From Verrucomicrobiota bacterium (lineage in GTDB: Bacteria; Verrucomicrobiota; Verrucomicrobiia; Limisphaerales; CAZBKV01): DNA of 6,105 nt. The position numbers and the translations under genes are program-made. Each line of letters opens with the position of its first letter. Within the stretch, counting starts at the first letter, position 1. The stretch is taken from assembly GCA_021160185.1 (NCBI GenBank), contig JAGHDA010000269.1, positions 1 through 6,105 on the forward strand. The letters run 5' to 3'. Shown here in pieces: positions 1 to 5,747 of the stretch. The notes below the pieces were generated by a model that was not told the DNA's origin, made no database searches, and worked only from the letters and a program-made list of their open reading frames with translations.

Positions 1-98
1 GGTTGGAGCGGCTGGTTGCGCCTCCCGGCCTTGCCTTGGAAGTCCGCGGCCGCGGACTTCCAAGGCAAGGCCGGGAGGCGCAACCAGCCGCTCCAACC
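1..98. repeat. Perfect 98-bp inverted repeat with no spacer (probable fold-back artefact)
   Basis: Bases 1-49 are the exact reverse complement of bases 50-98, with no mismatch and no loop; the centre is the GC-only sequence ccgcggccgcgg (44-55). The right arm is authentic coding sequence of the minus-strand aminotransferase, because it keeps that frame and encodes the family motif V-R-G-R-G. Past the centre the frame no longer resembles the family and is just the antisense of what came before. A read or assembly that folded back at a short natural GC palindrome explains this best. A true genomic palindrome or a hairpin end is possible but less likely. The repeat is certain; the artefact reading is inference. 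Confidence 0.97.
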
Positions 99-1161
99 GC
101 GTCTTGAGACGCTTGCCCAGGCGGCGGCTGCGGGCGGGCAGACGGCGCCGGCGGATTTCCTCAATCTGCGCCAAAGCCATGGCGCAGCCGACCGGGTGGC
201 CCAAGAAGGTGCTGGTGTGAATCGCTTCCCCGTCCGATTCGGGCCAGGCAGCGTCCATCACCTCCGCGCGCCCTACGCAGGCGGAGAGCGGAAAGCCCCC
301 GGTCAACGCCTTGCCCAAGCAGATCAGGTCCGGCGTCACAGCTTCTTCCTCGCAGGCGAACCAACGCCCCGTTCTTCCGAAGCCGGTGTAAATCTCGTCC
401 ACAACCAGGAGCGCGCCTCGCTCGTCACAAAGACGGCGCAGCTCGCGAAGGAACCCGGCGGGAGGGACGCGAATGCCGCCGCGGCCCTGGATCGGCTCGA
501 CCAACACCGCGCCCGCGTCGCCGCAGGCCAGAAGGGTCTGGACGCGATCCAACGCCCGGTCCAACTCCTCCCGGCGCGTAGGAAAAGGCGCGAAATCGGC
601 GAACTCCCGGAGTTGGCGGCGGAACGGGCTCCGGAAGAGCTTCCCGTGCGTCGCGTTGAGCGCTCCATACCCGAGCCCGTGGTACGCCTTTTCGAAGGCA
701 ATCACTCCCGGCCGACCGCTTGCGAGCAACGCCGTCTTGAGCGCCGCCTCCACCGCCTCAAAACCGGAGTTGCCGAAGAGCGTCTTGCCTCGCATCGGCC
801 CGTCCGCTCGGCTGCGGCTCCAACGCTCGAAGGTGAGCCGGCTCAAAGTCCGGGCCAGCTCGCCCTTGAGCGGGTGGGGGTGCACATCGCCCATCGCATG
901 GGGCAGCCGGGCCAACTGTTCCTGGGCGGCCGCAACCACAGCAGGGTTGGCGTGCCCCGCGGCGGCCACGCTGAAAGCGGCGGTCAAATCAAGATACCGG
1001 CGGCCGTCGGCGTCCCACACCTCGCAGTCCCGGGCTTTGACCCAGACAAGAGGCCAGGAGCCGTCCGGATCCACAAACGTGGTGTTGCGGCACTCATAGC
1101 GCTTGAGCAAGCGCAGGAGGCGGCGCGAGGCGGCGCGAGGCGGCGGCTTCGGCGGACTCAT
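1..1161 (-). CDS. Class III PLP-dependent aminotransferase, 3' end missing
   Basis: The frame has no stop from ATG 1161 to the window edge (387 codons); the last ~14 codons are palindrome sequence and should be ignored. Family features in order: a VWDADGRRYLDL motif near residues 48-60 (the usual 'v.D.dG..ylD' start of the fold), phosphate-cup GNSGFEAVEAALK at 130-142, Y160-H161 that stacks on the PLP ring, E222-P-I-Q225, VVDEIYTGFGRTG with D255 pairing to the PLP nitrogen, the Schiff-base lysine K284 in LGKALTGG, and HTSTFLGHP at 315-323. Such enzymes transfer an amino group from an amine or amino acid to a 2-oxo acid in the cytoplasm. The substrate (GABA, ornithine, diamine, DAPA and others are possible) cannot be told from motifs. 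The family is usually 400-460 residues, so roughly 40-80 C-terminal residues are lost. It is last in a minus-strand run after recG and a lipoprotein. No other in-frame start exists upstream before a stop at 1215-1213. The family call is very sure, the substrate unknown. Confidence 0.94.
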   Translation of the reverse strand, partial: MSPPKPPPRAASRRLLRLLKRYECRNTTFVDPDGSWPLVWVKARDCEVWDADGRRYLDLTAAFSVAAAGHANPAVVAAAQEQLARLPHAMGDVHPHPLKGELARTLSRLTFERWSRSRADGPMRGKTLFGNSGFEAVEAALKTALLASGRPGVIAFEKAYHGLGYGALNATHGKLFRSPFRRQLREFADFAPFPTRREELDRALDRVQTLLACGDAGAVLVEPIQGRGGIRVPPAGFLRELRRLCDERGALLVVDEIYTGFGRTGRWFACEEEAVTPDLICLGKALTGGFPLSACVGRAEVMDAAWPESDGEAIHTSTFLGHPVGCAMALAQIEEIRRRRLPARSRRLGKRLKTRLERLVAPPGLALEVRGRGLPRQGREAQPAAPT

Positions 1162-1191
1162 AGTTTTTTCATGCGCTCCGCAAAGGAGCGC
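1158..1191 (-). promoter_or_regulatory. Hairpin and four-codon leader ORF at the aminotransferase start
   Basis: Read on the minus strand, gcgctcc (1191-1185), a 5-nt loop and ggagcgc (1179-1173) form a 7-bp GC-rich stem. The second arm contains GGAG, the only Shine-Dalgarno-like sequence before the aminotransferase, 14 nt from its ATG at 1161. Directly after the stem is ATG AAA AAA CTA TGA (1172-1158), encoding M-K-K-L. Its stop overlaps the aminotransferase start as ATGA. The stem could mask the ribosome site, and the mini-ORF could couple translation to the main start. No T-run follows the stem on the minus strand, so it is not a normal intrinsic terminator. Function is inference; the structure is plain in the sequence. 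Confidence 0.3.
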
Positions 1192-1235
1192 GCGAAGGGC
1201 CCCCTTTTGCTCTCAAACTCCAGGCCGATCGAAAC

Positions 1236-1607
1236 TCACGGCCGCGTCGAAACCGCCTTCACCGCGCCGGTGCGGGGATCGTATTCCAGCCGCATGTTGG
1301 GCGGGAGCTTAGGAATCCCGGCCAGATAGCCTTTCTGGATCACCTCGTTGAGGCTCGCCGGCAGCCGGCCTTCGCCGGCTTGAAACTGCCGAACGGCTGT
1401 CTGCACTTGGGTCAGACCCGCCGCTTTCTTGGAAACTTGCAGTGCCCGGCCCACCGCGCCCGCGTAATCCGCCGGAGCGGTCAAGGGGCTTGCCGAGGTC
1501 TCGGTTTTGTTTGTTTGGGCCGGCTTCTGCGGCTCGGCGGGTTTCTCTCCGCCGCAGCCGATCAAGGCCAACGCCGCGGGCAGCCAGAGAAGATTCTTCG
1601 CCTTCAT
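1236..1607 (-). CDS. Small lipoprotein with a pseudopilin-like C-terminal region
   Basis: A 123-residue protein if started at ATG 1607. An in-frame ATG at 1619 would add M-V-D-G, but 1607 gives a standard lipoprotein signal: basic residues K2 and K4, hydrophobic LLWLPAALAL, and lipobox L15-I-G-C18 with G19, which predicts acylation at C18. A Pro/Lys/Glu/Thr-rich linker (about 21-45) follows. Residues ~65-123 (VQTAVRQFQAGEGRLPASL, NEVIQKGYLAGIP, YDPRTGAVK) resemble the soluble part of GspG-like pseudopilins, where 'G.lP.sL.elv..GYl..iP' is typical, but the prepilin N-terminal helix is absent. +2 glycine suggests outer-membrane sorting by E. coli rules. GGTGG just upstream of 1607 may be a weak ribosome site. 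It begins 27 nt after recG stops, so probably shares its transcript. The specific role is unknown. Confidence 0.82.
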   Translation of the reverse strand: MKAKNLLWLPAALALIGCGGEKPAEPQKPAQTNKTETSASPLTAPADYAGAVGRALQVSKKAAGLTQVQTAVRQFQAGEGRLPASLNEVIQKGYLAGIPKLPPNMRLEYDPRTGAVKAVSTRP

Positions 1608-1634
1608 ACCATCCACCATACCAGAGGCGGCCGC

Positions 1635-3668
1635 TCAAGCCAAGCCGCCCCCTGCTTGGCCGCGGACCGCCGCCCGCGCGCGATCCCGCGCCAGACGCGC
1701 CAGCTCCAGATCCTTCGTCAAGTCGGCGAACCTGAGCCGGGCAGGGCCGCTTTGGCGGCTGCCGAGAAACTCGCCCGGCCCGCGCAACCGCAGATCCGCC
1801 TCGGCGATCCGGAAACCGTCGGCCGTTTCTTCCATGGCCTTAAGCCGGGCCTTGGCTTCAGGATTTTTGGCGGAGGAAACCAAGATGCAATAAGCGTCGT
1901 AGGGACCGCGCCCGATGCGCCCGCGAAGCTGGTGGAGCTGGGCCAGGCCGAATCGGTCGGCGTTCTCCACGACCATCACCGTGGCGTTCGGCACGTCCAA
2001 TCCCACTTCGATAACCGAAGTTGCGACCAAGGCCGCGAGCCGTCCCTCGTGAAAGTCCTGCATAACCCGAGTCTTTTCCTGGGCCGAAAGTTTCCCGTGG
2101 AGGAGGCCGAGCGGATGCGGGGCGAGGAGCCGTTCGAGGCGGCTGTGCTCCTGAAGCACGGCTTTGATCCCGGCGTCCTCATCGTTCTCCTGAAGCCGGG
2201 GATAGACGATATAGGCCTGCCGCCCCGCTTCGAGCTGCTCCCGGACAAACCGCCAGATTTTGGGCAGGCTCGCCTCCCGGCGGACAAAGGTCCGCAACCG
2301 CCCGCGGCCGGGCGGCGAGGCGTCGATGGTCGAGACGTCCAGATCGCCGTAGAGGGTGAGCCCCAGGGTGCGCGGGATCGGCGTGGCGGTCATGACCAGC
2401 AGGTGGGGGCATCGCCCCTTGCGCAGCAGGCGCGTGCGCTGGTAAACGCCGAATTTGTGCTGCTCGTCGATGATCACCAACCCCAGCCGCTCCGGGTCGA
2501 ACTCGTAGTGGAGCAGCGCGTGAGTCCCCACATAGAGGACCGGCCGGCGACGGTTTTCCGGGCCGCTCCCGCAGAACAACGGCCGATCCTCGGGGAGAAT
2601 TTTCCGCTCCCCCGTAAGGAGGGCGACCTCCAGCCCGAGCGGCTCGAACCATCCGCAGAAGGCGCGCCGCTGCTGCTCGGCAAGCACCTCGGTGGGCGCC
2701 ATGAAGACCGCGTCGAAGCCGCTCTCCATTGCCATCAACGCCGCGCACGCCGCCGCCACCGTCTTGCCGGAGCCCACGTCGCCCTGGAGCAGCCGCCGCA
2801 TCGGCGCAGGGCCGGCCATGTCCCGCCGGATCTCCCGCAGGACCTTGACCTGCGCCTCGGTGAGCTGGAAGCCAAGCCGGGCGACAAACGGGCGGATCAA
2901 GCGGTTGTCTCCGGCGCACCTCGGAGCGCGGGCTTTCCGTTCCAGGTTCCACCGGCGCCTCTGCAATTCCAACTGAAGGGCGAAGAGCTCCTCGTAGGCC
3001 AGGCGACGCCGCGCCGCTTCGACGTCCTCCTCGTTTTCCGGAAAGTGGAGACGGCGAACCGCGGCATCGTAAGAAAGCATTCCCTCCGGCGCGGGCAAGC
3101 CCCGCGGCTCGGGAAGAGGCGGCGATTGCTCCAGAGCCCGCCAAACCAAAGTCCGCAAGGCGCGTTGGCTCAGCCCCTCCGTGGCCGGATAGATCGGAAC
3201 CAGCCGGCCCAAATGGACAAACGCCTCCGGCTCCGCCTCGTCCACCGCCTCGGCTTCGGGCTGATCCATCGTGGGCGGCTTGAGGCGGCTTGGTTTGCCG
3301 AAAGCGACAATTTCTTCGCCCACCCGGAAGTACTGCTGCATATACGGCGCGTTCCACCACCGGCAATGCAACCGGCTGTTCCCGTCCTCGAGAATCAACT
3401 CGAAAAGGGAGCGCCTCGCCCGACGCAGCCGCTTAACTCCCATCGCCGCGACCCGTCCCTTCACCGCCGCGGGCTCGCCCAACCGCAGCTCGGCAATCGC
3501 GGCAAACCGGCGGCGATCCTCATGCCGGCGGGGGCGATGCAACAACAAATCGCCGATCGTCCGAATCCCCAACTTCGCCAAGAGCTTTTCCCTCTCCGGC
3601 CCCACGCCTCGGAGATACCGGACCGGCGTCGCCCAAAAGGCCTCGAATGACCGGCTGTTTCCTTCCAC
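1635..3668 (-). CDS. recG: ATP-dependent DNA helicase RecG
   Basis: 677 residues, close to the usual ~690. RecG is a cytoplasmic superfamily 2 double-strand DNA translocase that remodels stalled replication forks, R-loops and Holliday junctions. The N-terminus has the typical TPVRYLRGVGPEREKLLAKLGI-like helix-hairpin segment (14-35). The wedge/OB domain (about 60-150) follows. Helicase motifs are intact: GDVGSGKT (Walker A, 297-303), MAPTEVLAEQQ (323-333), DEQHKFG (401-407, the DExH box), MTATPIPRTL (426-435), SVIEVGLDVP (551-560) and QLRGRIGRG (580-588). The RecG-specific ADLRLRGPGEFLGSRQSG segment is at 624-641, the region of the TRG translocation motif. The start is GTG 3668, preceded by AAGGGGAG, with an in-frame TAA at 3680-3678, so no longer form is possible. 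No key residue is missing. It heads a minus-strand run into the lipoprotein gene. Confidence 0.98.
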   Translation of the reverse strand: MEGNSRSFEAFWATPVRYLRGVGPEREKLLAKLGIRTIGDLLLHRPRRHEDRRRFAAIAELRLGEPAAVKGRVAAMGVKRLRRARRSLFELILEDGNSRLHCRWWNAPYMQQYFRVGEEIVAFGKPSRLKPPTMDQPEAEAVDEAEPEAFVHLGRLVPIYPATEGLSQRALRTLVWRALEQSPPLPEPRGLPAPEGMLSYDAAVRRLHFPENEEDVEAARRRLAYEELFALQLELQRRRWNLERKARAPRCAGDNRLIRPFVARLGFQLTEAQVKVLREIRRDMAGPAPMRRLLQGDVGSGKTVAAACAALMAMESGFDAVFMAPTEVLAEQQRRAFCGWFEPLGLEVALLTGERKILPEDRPLFCGSGPENRRRPVLYVGTHALLHYEFDPERLGLVIIDEQHKFGVYQRTRLLRKGRCPHLLVMTATPIPRTLGLTLYGDLDVSTIDASPPGRGRLRTFVRREASLPKIWRFVREQLEAGRQAYIVYPRLQENDEDAGIKAVLQEHSRLERLLAPHPLGLLHGKLSAQEKTRVMQDFHEGRLAALVATSVIEVGLDVPNATVMVVENADRFGLAQLHQLRGRIGRGPYDAYCILVSSAKNPEAKARLKAMEETADGFRIAEADLRLRGPGEFLGSRQSGPARLRFADLTKDLELARLARDRARAAVRGQAGGGLA

Positions 3669-3880
3669 CGGCTCCCCTTATACCCAGGCCAAGCCGCTCA
3701 AGGCAAAGACGGGCCGCTTCAACCCGCGCACATGGAGAAGCGAGATCCTCCGAAAATCAATCCTGCCCGGGCCGTCCGGTTCGGCGCCGGGCAGAATAAA
3801 GAGTTGCAGTTCGTTCCCGCCCCAGTACAAAGAGCGGCGACGGACATAAGGAGGGTTGAAGCCAACACTGCTTAGAGCTG
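3669..3880. promoter_or_regulatory. Divergent promoter region between recG and the outer-membrane protein gene
   Basis: These 212 nt lie between two divergent starts and must hold at least one promoter unless the doubtful small frame is a real gene. One weak plus-strand candidate is TTGCAG (3804-3809), 16 nt, TACAAA (3826-3831), which would start transcription near 3838. A strong Shine-Dalgarno sequence AAGGAGG sits at 3848-3854 on the plus strand, but it is 26 nt before ATG 3881 and only 1 nt before an in-frame-stopped TTG, so it serves no obvious gene. No clear operator was seen. Confidence 0.3.
3672..3679 (-). promoter_or_regulatory. Ribosome binding site of recG that sets its GTG start
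   Basis: On the minus strand AAGGGGAG stands 3 nt before GTG 3668. The first two bases are the last two of a TAA codon (3680-3678) in phase with recG. This stop blocks any upstream start, and the purine-rich block supports GTG 3668 over later codons; the conserved RecG N-terminus begins only about 14 residues in. Confidence 0.55.
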
Positions 3881-3902
3881 ATGAAAGAGTCCGCAAAAAC
3901 AA
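3678..3902 (-). CDS. Doubtful 74-codon open frame upstream of and in phase with recG
   Basis: The frame is open from a stop at 3941-3939 to TAA 3680-3678 and has only a TTG start (3902), which overlaps the first 22 nt of the divergent outer-membrane protein gene on the other strand. The codons are GC-rich at third positions. The middle part, GGNELQLFILPG then GPGRIDFRRISLLHV (about residues 28-58), has the alternating pattern of a beta-sandwich strand pair and slightly recalls ends of carbohydrate-binding or concanavalin-like domains ('G.v.fddv.l'). It could be a small gene translationally linked to recG (the stop touches the recG ribosome site), the surviving 3' end of a decayed gene, or chance. 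I do not recognise a family. Low confidence. Confidence 0.2.
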   Translation of the reverse strand: MFLRTLSSALSSVGFNPPYVRRRSLYWGGNELQLFILPGAEPDGPGRIDFRRISLLHVRGLKRPVFALSGLAWV

Positions 3903-4882
3903 ACCGGCAGGGGACTGAGCAGGCTCCCCGCAGAGCCCTCAAGAAAGGGCGGTCGGCCTTCTGTTTCGGCCTCCTTTTCTGCCTGGCGGCCGCCGGCGTC
4001 CGCGGTTCCGAAAACGCGCCCTTCATGCCTTTCGCTCAATGGACGAGCCTGCCCAAACGGGGCGAGCTGCGCGCCGCGGCGTTCTACCAGGAATCGGAAG
4101 CCTACCACATCTGGGTCGGAAATCGGTATCAGGACATCACATGGCACAAGCCCGACGGGGAGCGGTACGGCATCGACATCACCCAGGGATTCATCAGCCT
4201 GGACTACGGGTTGACGGAGCGGTGGGCCGCCGACCTGAGTTTCGGCTACACCACGGTGGGCTGGCGCGCCTTCGCCAACTACGGGCCGGTGGGCCGTTCC
4301 TATTCGACCGATGGGTTTATGGACACATCCTTCGGGGTGCGTTACAAGATCGCCGGCGAAGGAGAGGAAAACCCGACCTGGATGCCGCAATGGGCGCCTA
4401 GCCTCGTCTTCCGAGCGGGGGCGGTCGTGCCCGGATCGTTCAAAAAGAGCTTCCCATTCGCCCCCGGCAACAGGTCTGCTTCCATTCAGCCCCAGCTTTT
4501 GGCGCGAAAACACTTCGGCTGGCCGGGATTGGGCGCGTATCTGGACGCGGCTTTTCGCTGGAACCGCACCACCGCCAATGATCAGTACCTTTTGGGGGTC
4601 GGCCTGTTCCAGCAGATCAAAGGCTGGGAACTGGACGTCGGCTACCGGCGGCTGGGAAGCGTCTCGGGCGACAACATCCGGTGGACGGCGCCGGACACGC
4701 TCTACTACCCCCGCAGCGTCCGGGAACAATACGACTCGATCGAGGCGGGCTTCAGCTACACCACCCCCCGCAAGCGCATCCGCTACGGCTTCTACAGTCG
4801 AACGATCTTCGACGGGGCCAACACGGACCGGAAGTTCTGGGTCGGCGGCTATGTGTCCGCGCCCTTCCAGCTTTTCGACTGA
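3881..4882 (+). CDS. Predicted outer-membrane beta-barrel protein, transporter-like
   Basis: 333 residues. The N-terminus is a long basic stretch (1-26, with RRALKKGR near 17-24), then hydrophobic FCFGLLFCLAAAGV (27-40) and a likely signal-peptidase site around VRG|SE (42/43). The rest is rich in Tyr, Trp, Phe and Gly with the alternating pattern of amphipathic strands, for example GFISLDYGLTERWAADLSFGY (103-123), FGVRYKI (151-157), LVFRAGAVVPG (175-185), GAYLDAAFRWN (218-228), WELDVGYRRLG (249-259), YDSIEAGFSY (284-293) and WVGGYVSAPF (320-329). The layout (a short loop before GLTERW, then 'p.l.fraGavvPg') recalls the 'MetA-pathway of phenol degradation' transporter-like barrel family, a resemblance only. 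It ends in F-Q-L-F-D, so the terminal aromatic barrel signal is one residue from the end. ATG 3881 is the only in-frame start after a stop at 3857; nearby AGAG is a poor ribosome site. The substrate is unknown. It is divergent from recG and convergent with the XRE-cupin gene. Confidence 0.82.
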   Translation: MKESAKTNRQGTEQAPRRALKKGRSAFCFGLLFCLAAAGVRGSENAPFMPFAQWTSLPKRGELRAAAFYQESEAYHIWVGNRYQDITWHKPDGERYGIDITQGFISLDYGLTERWAADLSFGYTTVGWRAFANYGPVGRSYSTDGFMDTSFGVRYKIAGEGEENPTWMPQWAPSLVFRAGAVVPGSFKKSFPFAPGNRSASIQPQLLARKHFGWPGLGAYLDAAFRWNRTTANDQYLLGVGLFQQIKGWELDVGYRRLGSVSGDNIRWTAPDTLYYPRSVREQYDSIEAGFSYTTPRKRIRYGFYSRTIFDGANTDRKFWVGGYVSAPFQLFD

Positions 4883-4924
4883 CCGGAGAGGCCGCCTTCG
4901 GAGCCGCCGGCGCGCACCGCCTCC
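4883..4924. other. Short convergent intergenic spacer with no clear terminator
   Basis: Only 42 nt separate the stops of the barrel gene and the XRE-cupin gene. The spacer is GC-rich with repeated gccgcc units in direct orientation. I found no stem of useful length followed by a T-run on either strand, so any bidirectional terminator is not a classic one, or the transcripts overlap. Confidence 0.5.
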
Positions 4925-5569
4925 CTACCGATAGATCACCACCAGGAATAGCACCGCTTCGCCCCGCCCCGCGTTCACCAGGGCGTGCGCCACATCGGCC
5001 GGATACGTGGCCGAATCGCCCTGCCCCAACGTTTCCCGGTCCCGACCCGATTCGATCCGAACCCGCCCTTTGTGCACCGTAAGAAACTCGCGCGTGCCCG
5101 TGAAATGCGGCGCGCTGCGCAGCTCTCCCCCCAGGCCGAGCTTCACTTCGTAGAACTCAACGTCCTTTTCCAGATGCAGGGGCGAAAGCGTGCGAATCGT
5201 GCACAGCTCCTCGGAGCGGTAGAGGTAGGCGCGATCCGCCGCCCGGATCACAGTAATCGCGGAAACCGACTCGGGCGCCTCCACCAGGTCCGCCAACGAC
5301 ACGCCAAAGGCCCGGGCGATGCGCCAGGCCACCGCCAAGGTAGGGTTGGCGCGGCCGCGCTCGATCTCGCTGAGCATCGAACGGCTCACCCCCGAGGCCG
5401 CCGCCAACGCCTCCAGCGACCAGCCGCGGGCCAGGCGCATCTCGCGCACCCGGCCGCACACGTGGGCGGCAAGGCGATCCTCTTCGCCGCCGCGGCCCGC
5501 CCGCAAAGCGTTGCCGCGCCGGGACCGGACGGCCCGGCCCTTTTTCTTGATGGGTTCCTTTTCCGCCAC
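4925..5569 (-). CDS. XRE-family transcriptional regulator with C-terminal cupin domain
   Basis: 214 residues from GTG 5569. Residues 1-37 are a basic, low-complexity extension. An XRE helix-turn-helix spans about 38-95: VREMRLARGWSLEALAAASG then VSRSMLSEIERGRANPTLAV, the recognition region. A cupin barrel covers about 138-212. Cupin motif 1 keeps H155, E161 and G168 but lacks the first His of the HxH pair; motif 2 keeps G-D185, P190, H195 and N199. It may therefore bind a small ligand with an incomplete metal site. Proteins of this build are usually repressors of amino-acid, amine or sugar catabolism genes. It is divergent from tdh with an operator-like palindrome between, suggesting self-control and control of threonine breakdown (inference). 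The GTG has GGGAAGAG upstream. The same frame stays open and protein-like for ~24 more codons upstream without a standard start, so the true N-terminus may be longer. It converges with the barrel gene across 42 nt. Confidence 0.94.
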   Translation of the reverse strand: MAEKEPIKKKGRAVRSRRGNALRAGRGGEEDRLAAHVCGRVREMRLARGWSLEALAAASGVSRSMLSEIERGRANPTLAVAWRIARAFGVSLADLVEAPESVSAITVIRAADRAYLYRSEELCTIRTLSPLHLEKDVEFYEVKLGLGGELRSAPHFTGTREFLTVHKGRVRIESGRDRETLGQGDSATYPADVAHALVNAGRGEAVLFLVVIYR

Positions 5570-5642
5570 CGGTTTCTCTTCCCGATCCGCCGCTTGATTA
5601 AAGGCCTTCTTGAGCGCCGCGGCAACTTCCGGATCGCCGTTG

Positions 5643-5676
5643 TTCGATATATCGAATTTTCCTCTTGCATATCGAA
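5643..5676. promoter_or_regulatory. Operator-like palindrome plus third half-site between XRE-cupin and tdh
   Basis: TTCGATATATCGAA (5643-5656) is a perfect 14-bp palindrome. Its half-site ATATCGAA (5649-5656) recurs at 5669-5676, exactly 20 bp further on, about two helical turns. The block is a clear AT-rich island in GC-rich surroundings and lies between two divergent genes, one of them a DNA-binding regulator. This is what an autoregulatory operator of an XRE dimer would look like. Binding is inference. Confidence 0.55.
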
Positions 5677-5693
5677 CCAGGTCGCGCTACGCT
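5665..5693 (+). promoter_or_regulatory. tdh: Weak candidate promoter for tdh
   Basis: TTGCAT (5665-5670), a 17-nt spacer and TACGCT (5688-5693) form a poor but correctly spaced sigma-70-like pair. The second operator half-site (5669-5676) would overlap the -35 box and spacer, so a bound regulator could block polymerase. Transcription would begin near 5700. Low confidence because the -10 box matches only 3 of 6 consensus bases. Confidence 0.25.
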
Positions 5694-5747
5694 GCCTCCC
5701 GAATGAACGCGCCGGACCCAATTGCCCGGCTAACCCCAAAAGTCGCC

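Noticed and set aside
1121..1140. Two tandem copies of cggcgcgagg
   Set aside because: Only two 10-bp units inside the Arg/Ala/Pro-rich N-terminus of the aminotransferase; ordinary GC-rich low complexity.
1173..1210. Hairpin followed by gggccccctttt considered as a plus-strand intrinsic terminator
   Set aside because: No plus-strand gene ends there, the T-run is only four bases and separated from the stem by over 10 nt, and the minus-strand side lacks a T-run.
16..1329. 437-codon plus-strand open frame opposite the aminotransferase
   Set aside because: The minus strand carries all class III aminotransferase motifs in order; the plus frame is Arg/Ala/Gly/Pro-rich with no recognisable domain and begins inside the terminal palindrome. 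It is a GC-rich shadow.
2179..3366. 395-codon minus-strand open frame in another phase within recG
   Set aside because: It overlaps recG on the same strand, is Gly/Ala/Arg-rich and shows no domain pattern.
1380..3650. 756-codon plus-strand open frame opposite recG, longer than recG itself
   Set aside because: It is antisense to intact RecG helicase motifs, has low-complexity Arg/Pro/Gln/Leu composition and crosses from the lipoprotein into recG. Length reflects few AT-rich stops in GC-rich DNA.
3872..4729. 285-codon minus-strand open frame opposite the outer-membrane protein gene
   Set aside because: The plus strand has a signal peptide and regular amphipathic strands, whereas the antisense frame has no family features.
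4883..4924. Possible bidirectional terminator between convergent genes
   Set aside because: The gccgcc elements are direct repeats, not inverted, and no stem longer than about 4 bp or T-run was found.
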